Shown here: one piece after another, positions 11,559 through 22,943 of the stretch
How positions within the stretch are numbered: position 1 is the stretch's first letter
How the letters are laid out: every line of letters starts with the position of its first letter
Source of the DNA: Bombyx mori
Lineage: Eukaryota; Arthropoda; Insecta; Lepidoptera; Bombycidae
Direction of reading: 5' to 3'
Length of the DNA: 64,000 nt
Assembly (NCBI RefSeq): GCF_030269925.1
Contig: NC_085111.1
Span: 2,720,142-2,784,141 of the forward strand
Notes under the pieces: model-generated
The model's input: the letters and a program-made list of their open reading frames with translations, nothing else
The model's database searches: none
Told to the model about the DNA's origin: nothing
Position numbers and translations under genes: made by a program

Positions 11559-13318
11559 TTAATTCGCTCGTCGAGCCCTTCGTCGCAAGCGATGGGTTCG
11601 ACGAGGACGGTGACCAGTGCTTGTATTGCCTAAAAGCACCGTTAATGGATCAGGAGAATCCGTGATGACGTGCTTTGGGCGACGTCGACGGTTTACCATT
11701 CGGTCTACAGGATCGGGTATGTAGTTTCCAGCGGCCACGACAAGAGGGTTCTCATGTCGTGCCGTCTTCTCAAAGTGGCGCAGCGATGCCGATTGTAGAT
11801 ACTTACTGACGGGGTCGAGCTCCAGGTCATCGTGGAGGTCCACGTTCCTCTGGAACCATGGTGCTCCGACGGCTATCCTGCAGAATCGGGATTGTATAAC
11901 CTGAAGGGGTCTCAAGTTGGTGCGGGCCGCGTGAGCGAACACTACGCTTGCATACGTCATGACGGGGCGTATGCAAGTTTTGTAGAGGGTTACCTTGTTA
12001 CGGAGGAACAGTTTGCTTCGTCTACAAAGCATTGGGTAGAGTCGTCCTAGTATAAACGCGGCGCGATCGCGTACCGTTTTTACGTGGGGACGGAATGTCA
12101 TCCCTCTGTCGAGGGTGACGCCTAGGTATTTGACCTTCGAGGCCCACGGTATTGGCTGGTCAAAGAGAGTGATGGGGCTAACGGCGGAGGTGTTTGCGCG
12201 CCTATTGGGGAGTGGGGTGCTCGAAGTGGTATTCGGAGGGCGACCCCTTTTGAATAGCACCGCTGTGCTTTTCGTGGGGTTGATGTCTATTCGCCACTTC
12301 CGGAACCACTGTCCCATGGTGGTTACTGCGTTCTGGAGTCGCCGATGAAGCAACGACATCTTCCTACACGAGTAGTAGATAGCCGTGTCATCGGCGAAGA
12401 GCGCTAGATGGGTCTCCGGAGACCGGGGTATATCGTTGATATACAAACTAAATAGTAACGGGGAGAGTGCGGAGCCTTGCGGGACTCCGGCAGTCAGATG
12501 GCGGGGACGAGAACGAGTTCCCTCTACTCGATATCGAAACGAACGGTTCGACAAGTAGTCTCGTATGATGAGCACGAGTCTGTCTGGCACTCCCATGTTG
12601 TACAGTTTGTAGATCAAACCGTTGTGCCAGACTTTGTCGAACGCCTTCGCTACATCGAAGAAGAGGGCGCCGGTCGGGATTTGTTTACGCCTATTTAGCC
12701 CTATTAAGCTCCGTGAGGCGGTGCACTTGCTGTACGCACGAGTGTTTGGCGCGGAATCCAAACTGCTCGTCTATTAGAATTTTATTCGCGGTAACGAAGT
12801 CCCAGAGGCGTTTCCGAAGGAGCCGTTCGTAAATTTTGCCTATCGCTGGGAGGAGACTAATCGGACGGTAACTAGCGGTTTCATTATTTGGTTTGCCCGG
12901 CTTGTGTATACCGATAACGTCCGCCTCTTTCCATACCGCCGGAAAGATGCAGTGCGTCATAGCGGCATTTAAGATGGTAGCCAACATTGTTATCAGTTGG
13001 ACTGGTAAGAGTTTTAACGCGCGGTTGCGGATGCCGTCGGAGCCGGGTGCCTTTTTAGGTTGAAGGTTATCTATCGCTTCTCTAACTTCGTCAGAGGTAA
13101 TGGGGGGTAACGCGTCCGAGGGTGGCAGGGAAGCTCTGCGCTCGACCTCCCTGTCGACTGCCTCGGTGTGTTCGGGGTCCACGTAGTGCTGGTGGTGCAC
13201 TGCTCTTGCAGTGCATCGGCCAGCAACTCTGCCTTATCATCGTCATGGGAAACTCCTAATACCCGACTCAGGGCGGTACGTGTGAGCGGCTTTTTTCCAA
13301 CTAAAATGCCACTCACTA
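11559..13318 (-). pseudogene. Jockey-type LINE ORF2 fragment (RT and C-terminus)
   Basis: Open segments 13316-13071, 13200-12691 and 12761-11559 together cover AELLADALQ, KKAPGSDGIRNRA, SYRPISLL, FGFRAKHSCVQQVH, FDVAKAFDKV, AGVPQGSALSP, FADDTAIYYS and the C-terminus to HVITDSPDPLTVL. It is clearly related to the intact ORF2 at 36335-39217 but diverged. A small deletion after HRLTE shifts the frame and the endonuclease half is absent. Non-functional. Confidence 0.88.
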
Positions 13319-13411
13319 TGGTAATTTGGAATATGTTCCATACATTTTATTTCGTCGTCCTAAGTTTGATTCAGATCACTTATCATTTTTAGATGGTACT
13401 ATATCAGAAAT

Positions 13412-13867
13412 GAAGTCGTCGGGCCTAACGGATAAGACGTCCGGTGGATTCGTGTTGAGCGATGCAACGGTGTTCGAATCTCAGGCGGGTATCAATTTTT
13501 CTAATGAAATACGTACTCAACAAATGTTCACGATTGACTTCCACGGTGAAGGAATAACATCGTGTAATAAAAATGAAACCCGCATAATTATAATTTGCGT
13601 AATTACTGGTGGTAGGACCTCTTGTGAGTCCGCGCGGGTGGGTACCACCACCCTGCCTATTTCTGCCGTGAAGCAGTAATGCGTTTCGGTTTGAAGGGTG
13701 GGGCAACCGTTGTAACTATACTTGAGACCTTAGAACTTATATTTCAAGGTGGGTGGCGCATTTACGTTCTGGATGTCTATGGGCTCCAGTAACCACTTAA
13801 CACCAGGTGGGCTGTGAGCTCGTCCATCCATCTAAGCAATAAAAAATAAAAAAATAAAAATATAAAA
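13412..13867 (+). mobile_element. Bm1 SINE, full length with tRNA-like head
   Basis: Head 13412-13490 carries A-box-like GGGCCTAACGGATAAGACG and B-box GGTGTTCGAATCTC (pol III promoter). The body and A-rich tail follow. Confidence 0.92.
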
Positions 13868-14362
13868 ATTGTTCCTCAAAATGTCAACTATAACTATACA
13901 TAGCTCCAACACGATAGGGTAAACGATGCTCAAATGTTTAGTATATGTGCATACGAATAGAACTTTAAATATCCAGTTGTAAATATAGACATTATGCAAT
14001 TATATTGACTGCATAATTTTGTTTAGACTATTTATTATAAAATATTACTCAAACTGTTGACATTGCTATCATCGGATAAGTGTTAAATGAATATTTCTGG
14101 TAAATCCACAACCAACCAGGATATTATGACAGTAAACAACGTTTATTACGATAAATTGTATGCAAATTTCTGCTTATTTATTTCTTATGTTGATAACGTG
14201 TAGACGATCCGTGCTAAGAGAATCTAAATCTAAACCATAGCATAATATGATGTTCTGTTGTCCAGAAACTTATTGTTGATCGAAATATTAGAGAAAGAGC
14301 ACTCCAAAGAACGCATTAAAGTTTACGTGGCTTTGGAAGAGATTTAAAGTTTTCGTATCAAC

Positions 14363-14446
14363 AATTCAACTGATGCAAGGAATAACATTGTAACTCAGAT
14401 TTTTCTAAATATCATTTACAATGTTATTCCTTGCATGTGTTAAATT
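14363..14446. other. miRNA-precursor-like hairpin
   Basis: A perfect 21-bp inverted repeat (14373-14393, ATGCAAGGAATAACATTGTA+A; 14416-14436 its exact complement) encloses a 22-nt loop. The flanks AATTCAAC / GTTAAATT extend the stem imperfectly to ~30 bp. Size and shape match an animal pri-miRNA stem, but a small MITE or chance palindrome is possible, and strand cannot be told. Confidence 0.45.
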
Positions 14447-14490
14447 ATCTGCATTATAATGTAATTCTTCGATACCTATTACCGATACCT

Positions 14491-14937
14491 GCAAAATTAT
14501 AATTTGCGTAATTACTGGTGCTGTCGCGAGTCTGCACGGGTAGGTGCCTACTTCTGCCGTGAAGCAGTAATGCGTTCCGGTTTGAAGGGTGGGTAAGCCG
14601 TTGTAACTATACTGAGACCTTAGAACTTAATTTTGTAGTTATTTTGATCAGTAGTGCTACTGCTGAATACTGCTAGTGTATTCTCCAGTATCCAATCGCT
14701 AAATAATGTTATAAGCCTTATAAAACCTTAGGAAAAACGTTTCTTTTGCAACATATTTATTGATTATGGGTAGCCATTGTAGTAATAAAATCTGTGAAAG
14801 GTAGCCTATATAATTTCTCACTCAAAGTGGGTGGCGCGTTTACGTTGTAGATGTTTATGGGCGCCAGTAACCACTTCACACCAGGTGGGCTGTGAGCTCG
14901 TCCACCCATATATGCAATAAAAACAAAAAAACAAAAA
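14491..14937 (+). mobile_element. Bm1 SINE interrupted by a ~190-bp insert
   Basis: 14491-14629 and 14820-14937 are consecutive Bm1 parts (break between GACCTTAGAACTTA and CTCAAAGTGGGTGG). The insert 14630-14819 is unrelated AT-rich sequence of unknown kind. Confidence 0.8.
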
Positions 14938-15315
14938 TCATTCGATTCGATACGATTTATTTGATTTCGTGAATTTATCTAAGGCACCTAATATCCAATG
15001 ACAGTCAGTCAGGTGGCGGGTCAACTGTTCCGTCCTTTCTACTGTATTGTTATTTTTTTGATCAGTTTTTGTCGCACATACAAAGTTAATGACAACAAAA
15101 GATATTTTTATATCAACTAACAAAAACTAACCACGTCATAATAATATATCGAGGAATAGACGAGTTTCCTGGAGGTCGCGTGAACGTTAGCGTTTTTATC
15201 CTTTACTCAAGTCACGTTCTCATTTCGTCAGCTTAAACCAGGGCTACCACTAAAATAAAGATAATACGATTAAATAAAGAAGTTTTCAAATTATAATTTT
15301 ATTATTGTTCATATG

Positions 15316-15727
15316 TACCTCCCACGAGAAATCCGCGCCAAAGAGACGCGCGTGGTATGTGGGACTGCGAAGCGAGCCACTGTCACGGCCAAAACTGCAA
15401 CGCTGAGAACGCGTGACCGAGAGTGTTCTACTCTAGCAGAGTAAAGTCCGGCAATCATAGGCACCTTAGCCGTTGGGCCAAGCGCAGAGTCAAAAACATG
15501 CGATCATAGGATCCTAGCACCTTAGCCGTTGGGCCAAGCGCAGAGTCAAAAACAGGCGATCATAGGATCCTAGCACCTTAGCCGTTGGGCCAGGCGGAGA
15601 GTCCAAAACAGGCGATCATAGGATCCTAGCACCTTAGCCGTTGGGCCAGGCAGAGAGTCTAAAACAGGCGATCATAGGATCCTAGCACCTTAGCCGTTGG
15701 GTCAGGCGGAGAGTCCAAATCAACCTT
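15316..15727 (-). mobile_element. R1-clade LINE 3' end containing a minisatellite
   Basis: The left part (CCTCCCACGAG, CCGCGCCAAAG, GTGGTATGTGGGACT) parallels the 3'UTR of the R1-clade fragment at 10373 onward. The right part is a 56-bp tandem array. Confidence 0.6.
15452..15727. repeat. 56-bp minisatellite, about five units
   Basis: CACCTTAGCCGTTGGG recurs at 15462, 15518, 15574, 15630 and 15686, exactly 56 bp apart. Units include AGGATCCTAG and GGCGATCATAGG with few substitutions, so the array is homogenised or recent. Confidence 0.92.
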
Positions 15728-15833
15728 TTGTCGCCCTGAAGTTCCTGCCCCACTATTAGCTAACTCTGCCTTAATTACATAGGCTTAATAGCTCAAACGC
15801 AATAAGCGAATATCATCCTTCAGGACTTTTATA

Positions 15834-15873
15834 TTTATTTATTGCTTAGATGGGTGGACGAGCTCGACGAGGA
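15834..15873 (-). mobile_element. Bm1 3' tip
   Basis: TTATTGCTTAGATGGGTGGA then CGAGCTCGACGAGG; only ~40 bp remain. Confidence 0.7.
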
Positions 15874-16716
15874 TATTATAAATAAAACAATTGGCAGCCT
15901 TATCGAACTGTAATCGCTGTGGTCAGCTAAACCTGTTCTTGAGGTTTATGTAATACGTAAACAAACACATCATACCAATATTATTGTTACCGAGGCCTTT
16001 ACGATGCTATGATACAATAAAGGATTTTGAATGCACACAACTCTTTCGTACAAAGAACGCGCCTTTTGAAACTTGAAATTACGAAAGGTTTAATAAAAAA
16101 AAAGTATATACAAATAAAAGTAAAAATAAAAATCGATACCTACAAAATAAACTGTTAATATCTCATCGATGTGCTCTAAGTCAATTCAGTATGCATCATT
16201 AAGGATAACTCTAGAAAAACTGGTCAGATCTTAATAAAAAATTTAATAGAACCACTTGAGGAGAAGCACCAGCTTTCAAATAAAAACAATCGAATTCATC
16301 TTCCTTTTTTAATGACGGTTAAAAATAATTCTAAGATTAATGATAATATTCTATTAAAGGAAACTATAGTGATTAACTGTTTTTTTTTTAAAGTTTATTG
16401 ATGTATGTATCAACAAATGGCTTGTAGAGATTGCGATCATGCGAAGTATCCTTGATTTTGCTTATTCGTATGATTGTAATTATCATTTTAACAACTACAT
16501 TATTTTACAGCTGCTTTGCTTTACGAAATTGACTTAAAATGTTTATTTTTTCATCAAAATACGTTTATAACCTCTTTGAAACTTGTGAGACCTACTTATT
16601 TGCGGATTAATTACTCTTTTGATGAAATAGTTTAGGCAGTTATTGGACTCAAAGTTAAGCGGTGATATATCAATAATGACGTTAATAAAAAAAAACGGAA
16701 TTAATTATTCTTCCAC

Positions 16717-16935
16717 GATGTTATTCTACATTGCGGAAGTCATTCGTGAACACATTTTTGGTGCGTCTTTCGTGACAAAGATTGGTATCAGCCTGTGGGA
16801 TTTGAACACCAAGTCTGTGAAGCACTGCTCTTACTAGGGCCATTGTTAGCAAATTCTCTCAGGTTGAGTCCGTGAGCTCACCTACCTGTACGGGCGTTGC
16901 TGGAATGGCCTCTTACGCTAACAGCGACTAGGAAG
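16717..16935. mobile_element. Bm1 5' half (minus) joined to a LINE 3' fragment (plus)
   Basis: 16717-16808 matches the tRNA-side half of Bm1 (GATGTTATTC, GGAAGTCATTCGTGAACA, GGGATTTGAACACC). Then 16809-16935 matches the Jockey-type tail on the other strand (GTGAAGCACTGC, GTGAGCTCACCTACC). Confidence 0.6.
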
Positions 16936-16979
16936 GGAAAAAAGTATGTTGAAGAGTATTTTGTATAAATTACAATTCT

Positions 16980-17232
16980 TACTGATGGTAGGACCTCTTG
17001 GTACCGCGCGGGTAGGTACCACCGCCCTGCCTATTTCTGCCGTGAAGCAGTAATGCGTTTCGTCTGAAGGGCAGGGCAGACGTTGTAACCATACTGAGAC
17101 CTTAGAACTTATATCTCAAGGTGGGTGGCGCATTTACGTTGTAGATGTCTATGGGCTCCAGTGACCACTTAACACCAGGTGGGCTGTGAGCTCATCCATC
17201 CATCTAAGCAATAAAAAAATAAAAATAAAAAT
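16980..17232 (+). mobile_element. Bm1 SINE, 5'-truncated
   Basis: TACTGATGGTAGGACCTCTT through GCTGTGAGCTCATCCATCC and the A-rich tail. Confidence 0.9.
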
Positions 17233-17669
17233 TAAATAACAATTTTGTTTTCATTATGATCTATATGAAATATTATTATTTAAAGAACATTAATCATTGC
17301 TTAATTTAAATGTTTCCATCATAAAGGTACCGTGGTTCGGTAACCATATTAATGATTCAAGTTTAAAGAAAGCTTCAAAACCGATTCACCCATATCATAA
17401 ACAATTAGAGTAATCTTAAAGTACGAAACTAAATATTACCTTGTAATATTATATTTCTTGTTTAAAGATATACCCTTGATTTAATACAATTTGATGAAAG
17501 GTCAATGCCCGATTTCACGACTCGATCGCCAGACCATCAAAAACTACGTAGCCGTATCCTGATTCATAAAAGTCGTTTGCGCTAATTCATTCGAACCGAT
17601 AGGCTTTGTAACTATGTATGTACTGTCGTTTTTTTAGCTTCTGTGTAGCCCGTTGTAATATATTTAAAA

Positions 17670-18120
17670 AAGGTATGTGGTGTCGTGGGACACCGGATAG
17701 GAACCGAAGTTCCATATTATAAAAATATTAATTTTGAATTCTATTCGAGGTATAAAGAAAATAATTATTCGGGTGTACATTTTTTATAATAATTTTTTTA
17801 TTGATTAAAATTAAAATAATCACAAGGGTCAACCACTTCGCAACTTCGCAGTGCAATGATACTTCATTCGCCTCGCCCTGGGGGAACCGCCTGAATGATC
17901 ACGGTATCCCCTACGCCCGGTAAGTATGATTAGCAAGAGAAATACGAGAACCTCTATCAAATGTGTAACATCTCGTCACCGCGATTCAGGAATTGTTGAA
18001 TTTACGTGCAGCGACATCTGCCGATAACAAACTGAATAGAAAAAATCTTACGTTACGGACGTTTTTTCCCGGTTAGAGTACCCCGTCCGCATCGTCCCAT
18101 AAGGAACTTCGTTCCAAAAA
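17670..18120. repeat. Candidate element bounded by GGAAC...GTTCC palindromes
   Basis: Left GTGTCGTGGGACACCGGAT then GGAACCGAAGTTCC (17700-17713); right GGAACTTCGTTCC (18103-18115). The right-end motif ATAAGGAACTTCGTTCC also occurs at 3990, and a decayed form at 21530. Non-coding, class unknown. Confidence 0.45.
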
Positions 18121-18984
18121 AAACCAAGTTTGTCCAATATCTCCTATTAATAATTAAGGTTGTACAAAGATATTTTATTACTGAATGCAACTAATAATTC
18201 ATCTTTTTTTTACTAACAATTGTAATATACGTATGTACAAGCTGTGATATCAAAAATGATCAAAAAACGCAAAGCTGACCGCAATTTGTGCCAATAAAAA
18301 GCCAACACAAATTAAAAACTTACAAAAACTGCTGAAGATAAGATAGGTCATTGTTCATTATTACTCATGCTACAAGTTAAATGTTTATTGTATATTCTAT
18401 ACATACATATAATTCTGGGTTTCTTAATTTCGTTTTTAATTATTTATCCACAAATTATAATGACGTCATTTCCATGTACGGTGTGAATCCCCGAAGAGTT
18501 TCTTAAGAAATTAATATAGCACTCAAAAACTCACTTGAATCAATGTAGCAAAAAAATCAGCGACTAGTTCAGTTTTTTGTTCGATGAAAGATAGACACGT
18601 ATAACTAATAGGAATGATGCTTCGTCAGTCAATAGCAGTGAAACCTGTATTTCTTTTTTATTCAACTAAGCATTCTAGCTCCTTATCATTTACAGCGAAA
18701 TCAAGACTAAAAGACTCTTGAAATGTTCGGGATTTTTACATTTTAAGCCCGCACGTATAGGTATGACTATCATGCACGTTTTTGCCGCCAAGCAAGGGTG
18801 TGATCCAGTTTCAAGTTTGGGGAAGTGTGATATAACAAAATTGACATCGTTCCTCCAATCAGGCGGCGGTAGGTTATGATATCTCTTAGCTGTAAGCCTA
18901 AAGCGTGTATAAGCATAAACACGTGAGCCGCGACCATATTAAATTTTCTCATGTTTTTTTTTTCTAATAAAATATGAGCCTTTT

Positions 18985-19205
18985 TATAACTCAGACGGAT
19001 TGACGAGCTCACGGCCCACCTGATGATAAGAGATCTATAGGAACCTACTGATATCAACATCGTAAAAGCCACCACCCACATTCAGACATGAATTGTAAGT
19101 CTTAGTTCTATAGTACAGTGGCTGCCCCAAGTTTCAAATCGGAGGCAGCTGAAATAGGCAGTATGCTGGTACATACTCGCACGGTTACACAAGAAAAACC
19201 AAGAA
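18985..19205 (-). mobile_element. Old diverged Bm1 copy
   Basis: GGATTGACGAGCTCACGGCC, GCCACCACCCACATT and a weakened body; ancient. Confidence 0.65.
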
Positions 19206-19348
19206 GAGCAGATTAGTCTTGAGGCAGTTTTTTTTTTTTGTTTTAAATAAAGGATAAATAAATATTTACTAACAATCACGCCACGTTAACTTGTCCCGTG
19301 ATAAGTTCGTAAAGAACTTGTGTTACAGGTACCAGATAACGGAAATAA

Positions 19349-19579
19349 ATATAAGTTTTTTTTTTTTAATTTTTTTTTTATTTTTTTTTTTATTTTTTTT
19401 TTATTGCTATTATATTTTACACATACACATTATTATACACATACATATATTTAATATACATCCATAACCCTGAAAGTGACATTTATATTTATCATACAAA
19501 TATCTTCCCTTGGCGGGATTCGAACCCGCGACCCCCTTGTGTAGTGACCGTGTCACTTACCACTACATCAGACAGCCGT
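19349..19579 (-). mobile_element. tRNA-derived SINE, not Bm1
   Basis: The minus strand starts GGCTGTCTGATGTAGTGGTA (A-box-like) and continues to a B box GGTTCGAATCC, then a ~100-bp AT-rich body and a long A-rich tail (T-runs at 19349-19415). The head cannot fold an acceptor stem, so it is a SINE, not a tRNA gene. Single copy seen here. Confidence 0.75.
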
Positions 19580-20094
19580 TAAGTTGATTACGTGTCAGAC
19601 ATTATCCTTTGAAAAGCAACATGAAGGAAATGCAATCGTTTCTGGTAGCAAGGATAAATCGTGCTCCTGTAGCGGGATATGCTAAGTAGTTGACGGGACT
19701 AAATGTGAGCCAATTGCTCATTTTGGTGATACGCTAATTCGATATATCGCTTTGTCTTTTATATTTATTTTATACATTAGATACGATTTTATATATTTGA
19801 TCACTTTCAAGGTTAGCGGAACTACAAGAATTTATTGTGATCAAAAATAGCAAACAATTTCTATGTACATTGTGATTGTGATCGAATTGAGTGTGATTGA
19901 AAATGTATTTAATACGTTTTTTTCTGTCCTTTTCCTCATATTAAACAAAATAAACCAAATTTATTGAAATTTATTTAAAACGTAATAATATCAATTTTAT
20001 TTATTCTTCACCGAGAGATGTACAGCTTACTTCAAATCGTAGCGCGTCTGCAGAAATGAACAAGATGTAGAAGGTTTGGTCTATAAACCATATT

Positions 20095-20288
20095 TTTTTC
20101 TCCTACTTATATTGATAGCCTTGTGAGGCTATTTCAGCTGCTCCTTGACGTGTAGGTGAGCTCACGGGGCTCAAACCGGAGTGTTGCTAACACTGACCCT
20201 AGCAAGAGCAGTGCTTCGCAGAATCTACCACCGGATCGGAAACGCGACCCTCTGAGAAGCTCAGGCGAGAAACTCAGTGGGCTATAAC
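20095..20288 (-). mobile_element. Jockey/BMC1-type LINE 3' end
   Basis: GCCTTGTGAGGCTATTTCAG, GGTGAGCTCACGGGGCTC and GAGAAACTCAGTGGGCT; 5'-truncated, tail to the left. Confidence 0.8.
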
Positions 20289-20639
20289 CCATGATAATCC
20301 TTCATAGTTGGCAGCGCACATAAACCAGTCAGGTAAGTATTACAAGGCGCATCACAAGCACGCCGACCTTATCTATTAGAAAACAGACGCTGATTTTTAC
20401 GATGACTTTTCCGCTAAACATCTTCATTAATGGATATTATTAACAAGAACATAATATAGTACTTAATCAAGAAGTCAGTTCCGATGAACAAGGTACGTCG
20501 TGACTGAATATTAATAATTGCAGTTATACCTGTACCTATTTAAATCATTTATCTAAGATATGACTGGTTTTACGGCTTCAATTGCAAAAGATGTTTTCAA
20601 ACAACATAGATCATTCATAGATAATATTTGCTCCGTTGG

Positions 20640-20790
20640 GTTGGGGGGGCGGTGTGACGCTAAAAAAGAGATCAGAGGTCCATCTCCAATAATTAATCGG
20701 AACAGTCCCCATGGAACATGCGACACAAAAAAACAGAAAGAACTGAAGTCCCTTCTTTAGACCCAGAGTTTTCAAACAAACCATGAGATT
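20640..20790 (-). mobile_element. Decayed CR1-like LINE coding fragment
   Basis: CCCCATGGAACATGCGACAC, AACTGAAGTCCC and CCATGAGATTC parallel 5390-5525 of the better copy. Confidence 0.55.
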
Positions 20791-21944
20791 CAAATGTTGA
20801 TGTATAACACTTTAGTCCTGTATTTAGTCCCTAATCAGGAAAATACAGAGGTGTCTAATGGACCGCGGGTTTGAACGGAGATTATATTGCTATATTTTTT
20901 TTGTGTTTGTTTTAAGTAATGATTAAATAAAATACAAAGAGTCAGATTTAGCAGTTAACACAATAACTGCGTTCATTACACTAAGTTTGATCAGCATATT
21001 TATTACGATATAAACTTTCCTTATGCTTACTTTAAATCTTCTCTATTGTCTTTAACTTCGGATACACGACTTTATCAATTTCCTTGAAATTAAAAAAAAA
21101 CATGAATTTTTATAATAATTCTTTGTTATAAGAGGTTATATTTTTTTGATCTGAAAATTTTATGATTTGGAAACGAGAAGAGCTATTGAGACTTCATATA
21201 TTCATATATTCCCCGCACTATCCAATCCAATCTCAACAACAAAATAAAATATAGCAACAAAACGTGTTAACGAAGAATTGTATGAAAAACAACAATAAAA
21301 TGGGTAATTAAACATTAAAACTACAAATATTATTTCTGCATCTTCTGAAAACTAAAGTCAAGCCGAATCGACAGAAAAAAGTCTCATTTTCCTCGACGGT
21401 CGGGAAGTACCTCAAAAGTCACTGCCAAAAGATGTCGGTTTTTTGTGTCCTCATTCATTGTTACACTTTTTTCGGTTTAACCCCTCGAGCTTCAAATAAA
21501 TCTGATCGATAACACGTGGGGAGCCACTCCGTTCCAAAAAAACTGTCCAATATAGGTATACTAACTTCAGGAAATAAATATGAAAAGAATGTACTCGAGA
21601 TTACACCGTTAAAAGAAGTGTAAATCATCTGAACGACTCACCAAGGTACTACGTATATATTGTAATGACTGGATCTGTTATGTCGCTCTCAAAAAACAAT
21701 GGCACCTCCCCATCTTCTCCCGTGGATGTTGTTTACGAATCAAGGAAGAATTGAATTGGTTACGGTAGGATATTGTGGATTTATCTGAAGTTCGAAGAAG
21801 GAGAGGATTCGATAATTCTGAGGTCTAGTAATTTCTTTTTTCTTCCGAGAAGGCGATCAGCTATTTCAAGCTATTGCTTCAAAGGAGGAATTTATCGTAC
21901 ACATTCCGGAATACCTAGTTAGTCATTGTGGCGAACTTTAGGAG

Positions 21945-21992
21945 ATACCTATGCCCACCAATGGACGTCTGTGGGCTGAAAAAAAATGATTA
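21945..21992 (+). mobile_element. LINE 3' tip (RTE-like)
   Basis: ATGCCCACCAATGGACGTCT followed by GTGGGCTGAAAAAAAATGAT resembles the terminal codons and tail of RTE-type LINEs. Short, so tentative. Confidence 0.4.
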
Positions 21993-22776
21993 TTCGTAAT
22001 TATTATATTCTATCTACTTTAATTCTAATAAACAATAACATTGTCTCTAAAACTGCAATTGAGGATAAACAAGTGCATTCGAAGCAGCGTCAGTTCCAAG
22101 AATAAATCATAATATCAAAATCGATATTGTAAACATTTCCTACGAATACCTGTTATCGATATACACAAAAAATCGTTTCCAAGTAACCATCGTACCAAGG
22201 ATTTTTTAAGCCTACACGTAACGTACTTGTATGAAGTGTTAATTTAAACTATATTATATACGTACACAATACGTACATTATTACACACACCTGCAACAAT
22301 TACTTTGTTTATAAATGTAGTAGTTTCTATCGAAGCTTAACAAAAAAAGATCGATGTTAAATACTTTTATTGAATCGTGTTGGCTGAAAAAATTAATAGT
22401 CTGTCTTTGGTTCCGCATTGATTAATAAATTATTATGTGATACTACACTATTGTTCTGAATTTGTAATTTGAATTCGTGCCCTAATGTGCGTATTTCTAT
22501 GAAGTGGGTTGTTTTCAAATTTGGGGCCAAAAGCGAGTTATTTGATATTTTTTTAAGGGATTTTATGACCTAGTAACTGAGACCTTTAAGTCATGTCTTA
22601 TTTTAATTTATATTCATATTTTTATGAAAAATGATATTATGGAATGAAATGATATGAAGATGATTAATTTGAGACATTAATCAACTGGAATGAAATTAAA
22701 TGAAATGAAATGGGATGAAATATAATCTCAGTAAAATGGTGGTCATTTACTAAGATTTTTCAGTGGACTTTTTGGA

Positions 22777-22943
22777 GGATCCCGAGAAGTTACGTCCAGC
22801 GGCTTTGTTTCATTTTCCCACATTTGTGCACTTTCACAGATAGTTAATAAACCACCATTATTACACATTTAAACCCGAAGATACACTAAATAGACAAAAT
22901 AAAACAAATCACACAACCTCACTCTTCGCGTTCCCGCCAAAAA
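22777..22943 (-). repeat. Repeat pair P, copy 2
   Basis: The minus-strand reading begins TTTTTGGCGGGAACGCGA, continues GGGTTTAAATGTGTAAT and ends CTTCTCGGGATC, collinear with 9342-9493. Confidence 0.65.

Larger units (their letters stand above)
10302..13318 (-). mobile_element. Old 5'-truncated Jockey-type LINE with nested R1-clade insertion
   Basis: RT region at 11559-13318 and 3'UTR at 11409-11558 on the minus strand, with the last bit of the 3'UTR at 10302-10335. The R1-clade fragment 10336-11393 splits the 3'UTR. Coding is broken by frameshifts near 13200 and 12700-12760. Confidence 0.85.

Noticed and set aside
13412..13490. tRNA gene in the Bm1 head
   Set aside because: Same reasoning; it is continuous with a full Bm1 copy.
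15452..15727. CRISPR-like array
   Set aside because: Units are contiguous 56-bp tandem repeats without unique spacers, in a eukaryotic LINE tail.
19505..19579. tRNA gene
   Set aside because: A and B boxes are present but no acceptor stem or anticodon arm forms, and an A-rich tail follows; it is a SINE head.
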